Source: Bacteroidales bacterium (GTDB lineage Bacteria > Bacteroidota > Bacteroidia > Bacteroidales > JAOZQN01). From it: a stretch of 8,678 nt of DNA. Shown here one piece after another: positions 7,050 to 8,678 of this stretch. Location of the stretch: positions 1 to 8,678 of the forward strand of contig JAOZTW010000187.1 in assembly GCA_029938985.1 (NCBI GenBank), written 5' to 3'. The notes beneath the pieces were generated by a model. The model did not search any database and was not told the DNA's origin. It saw nothing but the letters and a program-made list of their open reading frames with translations. Every line of letters starts with the position of its first letter. Within the stretch, counting starts at the first letter, position 1. The position numbers and the translations under genes are program-made.

Positions 7050-7069
7050 TAAAAACTTTTGTATGGGTA
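7050..7069. repeat. 20-bp direct repeat, copy B (downstream of DUF4143 ATPase gene)
   Basis: This is identical over 20 bases to 6543-6562. It lies 71 bases past the stop codon of the DUF4143 ATPase and 103 bases ahead of the ketoisomerase start. A related shorter string, CTTTTTGTATG, occurs at 2421-2431, 47 bases past the Uma2 stop codon. Confidence 0.85.
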
Positions 7070-7140
7070 CTTAGCCTGAATAATTCATAAATTTTCTATT
7101 CCGATGCGTAACTGTCTGTATATTTGAACGTCCTCTATTT

Positions 7141-8340
7141 TTATAAATCTTGTTTTAATAAAAAATTTAGAAGTGTAATATGTTCAATTCCTTTGTTGTT
7201 GTGAAATTGAAGTTGGTCTAAACTAACTACGTATTTATCATAATTATCTTTTATTTTTTCCAAATTTCCAAATTCTCGTTCAATAACTTTTTCGTTTGAT
7301 AACAAATAAGCAACTTGGATATAAATTTTTTTGTTATTTTTTTGTGCAATAAAATCTATTTCTAAATTTGATATTTTTCCAATACTTACTTTATAATCCA
7401 TTGAAACGAGATGAGAAAAAACCACGTTCTCTAATACCTTATTTATATCCTGTGATTTAAACCCCACAAGTGCGTTTCTTATACCTACATCTGTAAAATA
7501 ATATTTTTCGCCTATTGCCAAAAATCTTTTTCCTTGTAAATCATATCTACGAGTTTTGTTAATAAAAAAAGCATTGTTTATATATGTTAGATAATTGAGA
7601 ACAACAGAATTAGAAATTTTCATATTTTGAGATTTAAGAAAATCTGTAATTTTTTTTGCCGACACAATACTTCCTACATTGTCGGCGAGAAAAAATACAA
7701 GTCGTTCTAAAAAATCTACATTTTTGAGTTTGTATCTTGCAACCACATCTTTTAAAAGTATGGTTTGATATATATTTCGTAAATAAGTAAAAACAACTTC
7801 TTCGTTTTCTAAATCAAGGTTTTTTAAATATGGCATTCCTCCAAATTTAATAAATTTATTAACAGAACTTTGTGTTTTTTCAAGTTTATGAAATTTGCAA
7901 AATTCCAAAAAATTTAAAGGATTAATTTTAAATTCAATGTAGCGTCCCGAAAGCATTGTTGCTAATTCGCCTGAGAGTAAAGAAGAGTTGCTTCCTGTTA
8001 TATAAATATTATAATTTTTTGAGAAAAAATGACGAATAGCTTTTTCAAATTCTTTTATTTCTTGTATTTCATCAACAATAAGAATATTTTTAACCGATTT
8101 TGAATTATGTTCTACATAATTAACTAAATCTTCTGCTTTGTTCAATTTTGAAAACTCAAATAATTCCATATTAATATAGATTATATTAGTTTTCTCATTA
8201 TGTTTGTTAAGCTGGGATATTAATTGTTTTGTGAAAAAACTTTTTCCCACACGTCTTTGCCCTACAATAACTTTTATTATTTCATTATCCGAAAAATTGT
8301 AAATTTTCTTTATATATTTATTCCTTTCTATTATTTTCAT
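7141..8340 (-). CDS. ATPase of the AAA_14/DUF4143 family
   Basis: The ATG at 8340 gives 399 residues, a usual family length, starting MKIIERNKYIKKIYNF. The frame stays open to a TTG at 8373, but that extension is less family-like and would begin only about 10 bases after the predicted transcription start. Numbered from the ATG, Walker A is VGQRRVGKS at 26-34, Walker B is LIVDEIQ at about 87-93, and GSNSSLLSGE (116-125) with LSGRY (130-134) supplies the sensor and arginine-finger region. GGMPYL (167-172) leads into the winged-helix part. The C-terminal DUF4143 domain has LENVVF (303-308), then EIDF (327-330) and YIQVAY (340-345). This is a nuclease-like fold in which the expected ExK is replaced by a Q-V pair, so catalysis is doubtful. 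The cellular role of the family is not settled. It is set apart from the glycan genes and has its own promoter and repeat array. Confidence 0.92.
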   Translation of the reverse strand: MKIIERNKYIKKIYNFSDNEIIKVIVGQRRVGKSFFTKQLISQLNKHNEKTNIIYINMELFEFSKLNKAEDLVNYVEHNSKSVKNILIVDEIQEIKEFEKAIRHFFSKNYNIYITGSNSSLLSGELATMLSGRYIEFKINPLNFLEFCKFHKLEKTQSSVNKFIKFGGMPYLKNLDLENEEVVFTYLRNIYQTILLKDVVARYKLKNVDFLERLVFFLADNVGSIVSAKKITDFLKSQNMKISNSVVLNYLTYINNAFFINKTRRYDLQGKRFLAIGEKYYFTDVGIRNALVGFKSQDINKVLENVVFSHLVSMDYKVSIGKISNLEIDFIAQKNNKKIYIQVAYLLSNEKVIEREFGNLEKIKDNYDKYVVSLDQLQFHNNKGIEHITLLNFLLKQDL

Positions 8341-8370
8341 TCTATTTTTTAATTTAAAAAATGCCAAATA

Positions 8371-8385
8371 CAATAATAATTATTG
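8371..8385. repeat. 15-bp perfect palindrome in the ATPase leader
   Basis: CAATAAT and ATTATTG flank a single central base. The palindrome falls at the predicted transcription start of the DUF4143 ATPase gene and could act as an extra operator or form the 5' end of the leader. Given the AT-richness, chance is also possible. Confidence 0.4.
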
Positions 8386-8388
8386 GTG

Positions 8389-8396
8389 CAAAGATA
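8389..8396 (-). promoter_or_regulatory. Bacteroidota -7 box for the DUF4143 ATPase gene
   Basis: The minus strand reads TATCTTTG, a full match to TAnnTTTG. Transcription would start near 8382, leaving about 42 bases of leader before the ATG at 8340 and so favouring that start over the TTG at 8373. A canonical -33 TTTG is not present; that position is taken by the first palindromic repeat (8415-8434). Confidence 0.55.
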
Positions 8397-8414
8397 TAAA
8401 AAAAATTTAAAAAG

Positions 8415-8514
8415 TTGTAAGTTTACTTACAATTTCAACAAAAAAACAAAATAATTGTAAGTTTACTTGCAATTATTATTAAATGAGGGACAGGTTTTAA
8501 GTTTACTTATAGTT
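8415..8514. promoter_or_regulatory. Array of three palindromic 20-bp repeats at 40-bp pitch, candidate operators
   Basis: The repeats are at 8415-8434 (TTGTAAGTTTACTTACAATT), 8455-8474 (one base different, G for A) and 8495-8514 (TTTTAAGTTTACTTATAGTT). Their starts are exactly 40 bases apart, with 20-base spacers that are unrelated to each other. Each unit is an inverted repeat around TTTA: perfect 7-base arms in the first, 9-base arms with one mismatch in the second, and only 4-base arms in the third. The first unit covers the expected -33 region of the ATPase promoter, so a dimeric protein bound there could block or aid transcription. The fall in palindrome quality with distance suggests graded affinity. 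Confidence 0.7.
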
Positions 8515-8678
8515 TTGTGGTGTTTCTCAAAAAAGAGTTGTTGTAAGCCTAATGCCTAATAAAAAAATCCTCTTCCAATTCTGCCTTGTGTTTCTATTTT
8601 ACTTCGTTCATATTTTCTTCAATATTACAACAGCGTTCCAATTTTCATAATTCATTATATTTCTTCTAATTTTAAAAG
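8515..8678. other. Non-coding sequence at right edge, nothing recognised
   Basis: All frames on both strands are broken by stops at short intervals. A minus-strand frame open from the edge contributes only about 22 residues before a stop near 8630, which is too short to support a partial gene. No RNA gene, promoter box or repeat beyond the tripled array was found. Confidence 0.5.

Noticed and set aside
7070..7140. Possible insertion-sequence end (TGAATAATTCA and flanking sequence)
   Set aside because: Only a 5-base-arm palindrome was seen, with no matching inverted end, target duplication or transposase remnant nearby.
8341..8373. TTG start at 8373 for the DUF4143 ATPase
   Set aside because: The 11-residue extension is not family-like and would leave almost no leader after the predicted promoter. 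The ATG at 8340 matches the usual family N-terminus.
8415..8514. CRISPR-like array
   Set aside because: There are only three units with 20-base repeats and 20-base spacers, the repeats decay in sequence, and no cas genes are present. Operator-like sites fit better.
8610..8678. Possible C-terminal fragment of a gene entering from the right edge
   Set aside because: The longest open stretch is about 22 codons with no recognisable motif, which is not enough to support a partial gene.

Overview
This window is strongly AT-rich, and every gene I can support lies on the minus strand. The organism is most likely a member of the Bacteroidota. The grounds are A-rich leaders without Shine-Dalgarno sequences, two good matches to the Bacteroidota -7 promoter box TAnnTTTG (read on the minus strand), and the gene families present. 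No rRNA, tRNA, CRISPR array or intact transposase gene was seen.

In transcription order (right to left): about 300 non-coding bases (8341-8678) hold a promoter and three 20-bp palindromic repeats at an exact 40-bp pitch. They precede an AAA_14/DUF4143 ATPase (7141-8340; the longer reading from 8373 would begin with TTG). A lone FdtA/WxcM-type sugar ketoisomerase (6585-6947) follows, bracketed by a perfect 20-bp direct repeat. Next is a tight gene set: MBOAT O-acyltransferase (5026-6438), SGNH-like membrane-anchored partner (4172-5020), family 2 glycosyltransferase (3159-4172) and a Uma2-type nuclease-fold protein (2479-3129). An intergenic stretch with a long imperfect palindrome and a second hairpin comes after it. 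The left end has two tandem copies of an ATPase with a C-terminal PD-(D/E)XK-type domain: a complete one at 660-2219 and one cut by the window edge at 1-619. Their period is exactly 1600 bp.

The central genes read as part of a surface-glycan locus. The glycosyltransferase adds a sugar, the MBOAT protein with its SGNH-like partner would O-acylate the glycan at or across the membrane, and the ketoisomerase would help make a deoxy-keto or amino-deoxy sugar nucleotide. The sugar aminotransferase and acyltransferase expected beside such a ketoisomerase are not here, so the cluster is partial or scattered. The genes around this core belong to families that are often patchily distributed and mobile in AT-rich Bacteroidota genomes: P-loop ATPases with nuclease-fold domains, and Uma2.

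I do not see a clear new multi-gene system. The most distinctive signals are the evenly spaced operator-like array upstream of the DUF4143 ATPase, the mosaic divergence of the tandem ATPase copies, and the repeats around the ketoisomerase and downstream of Uma2.
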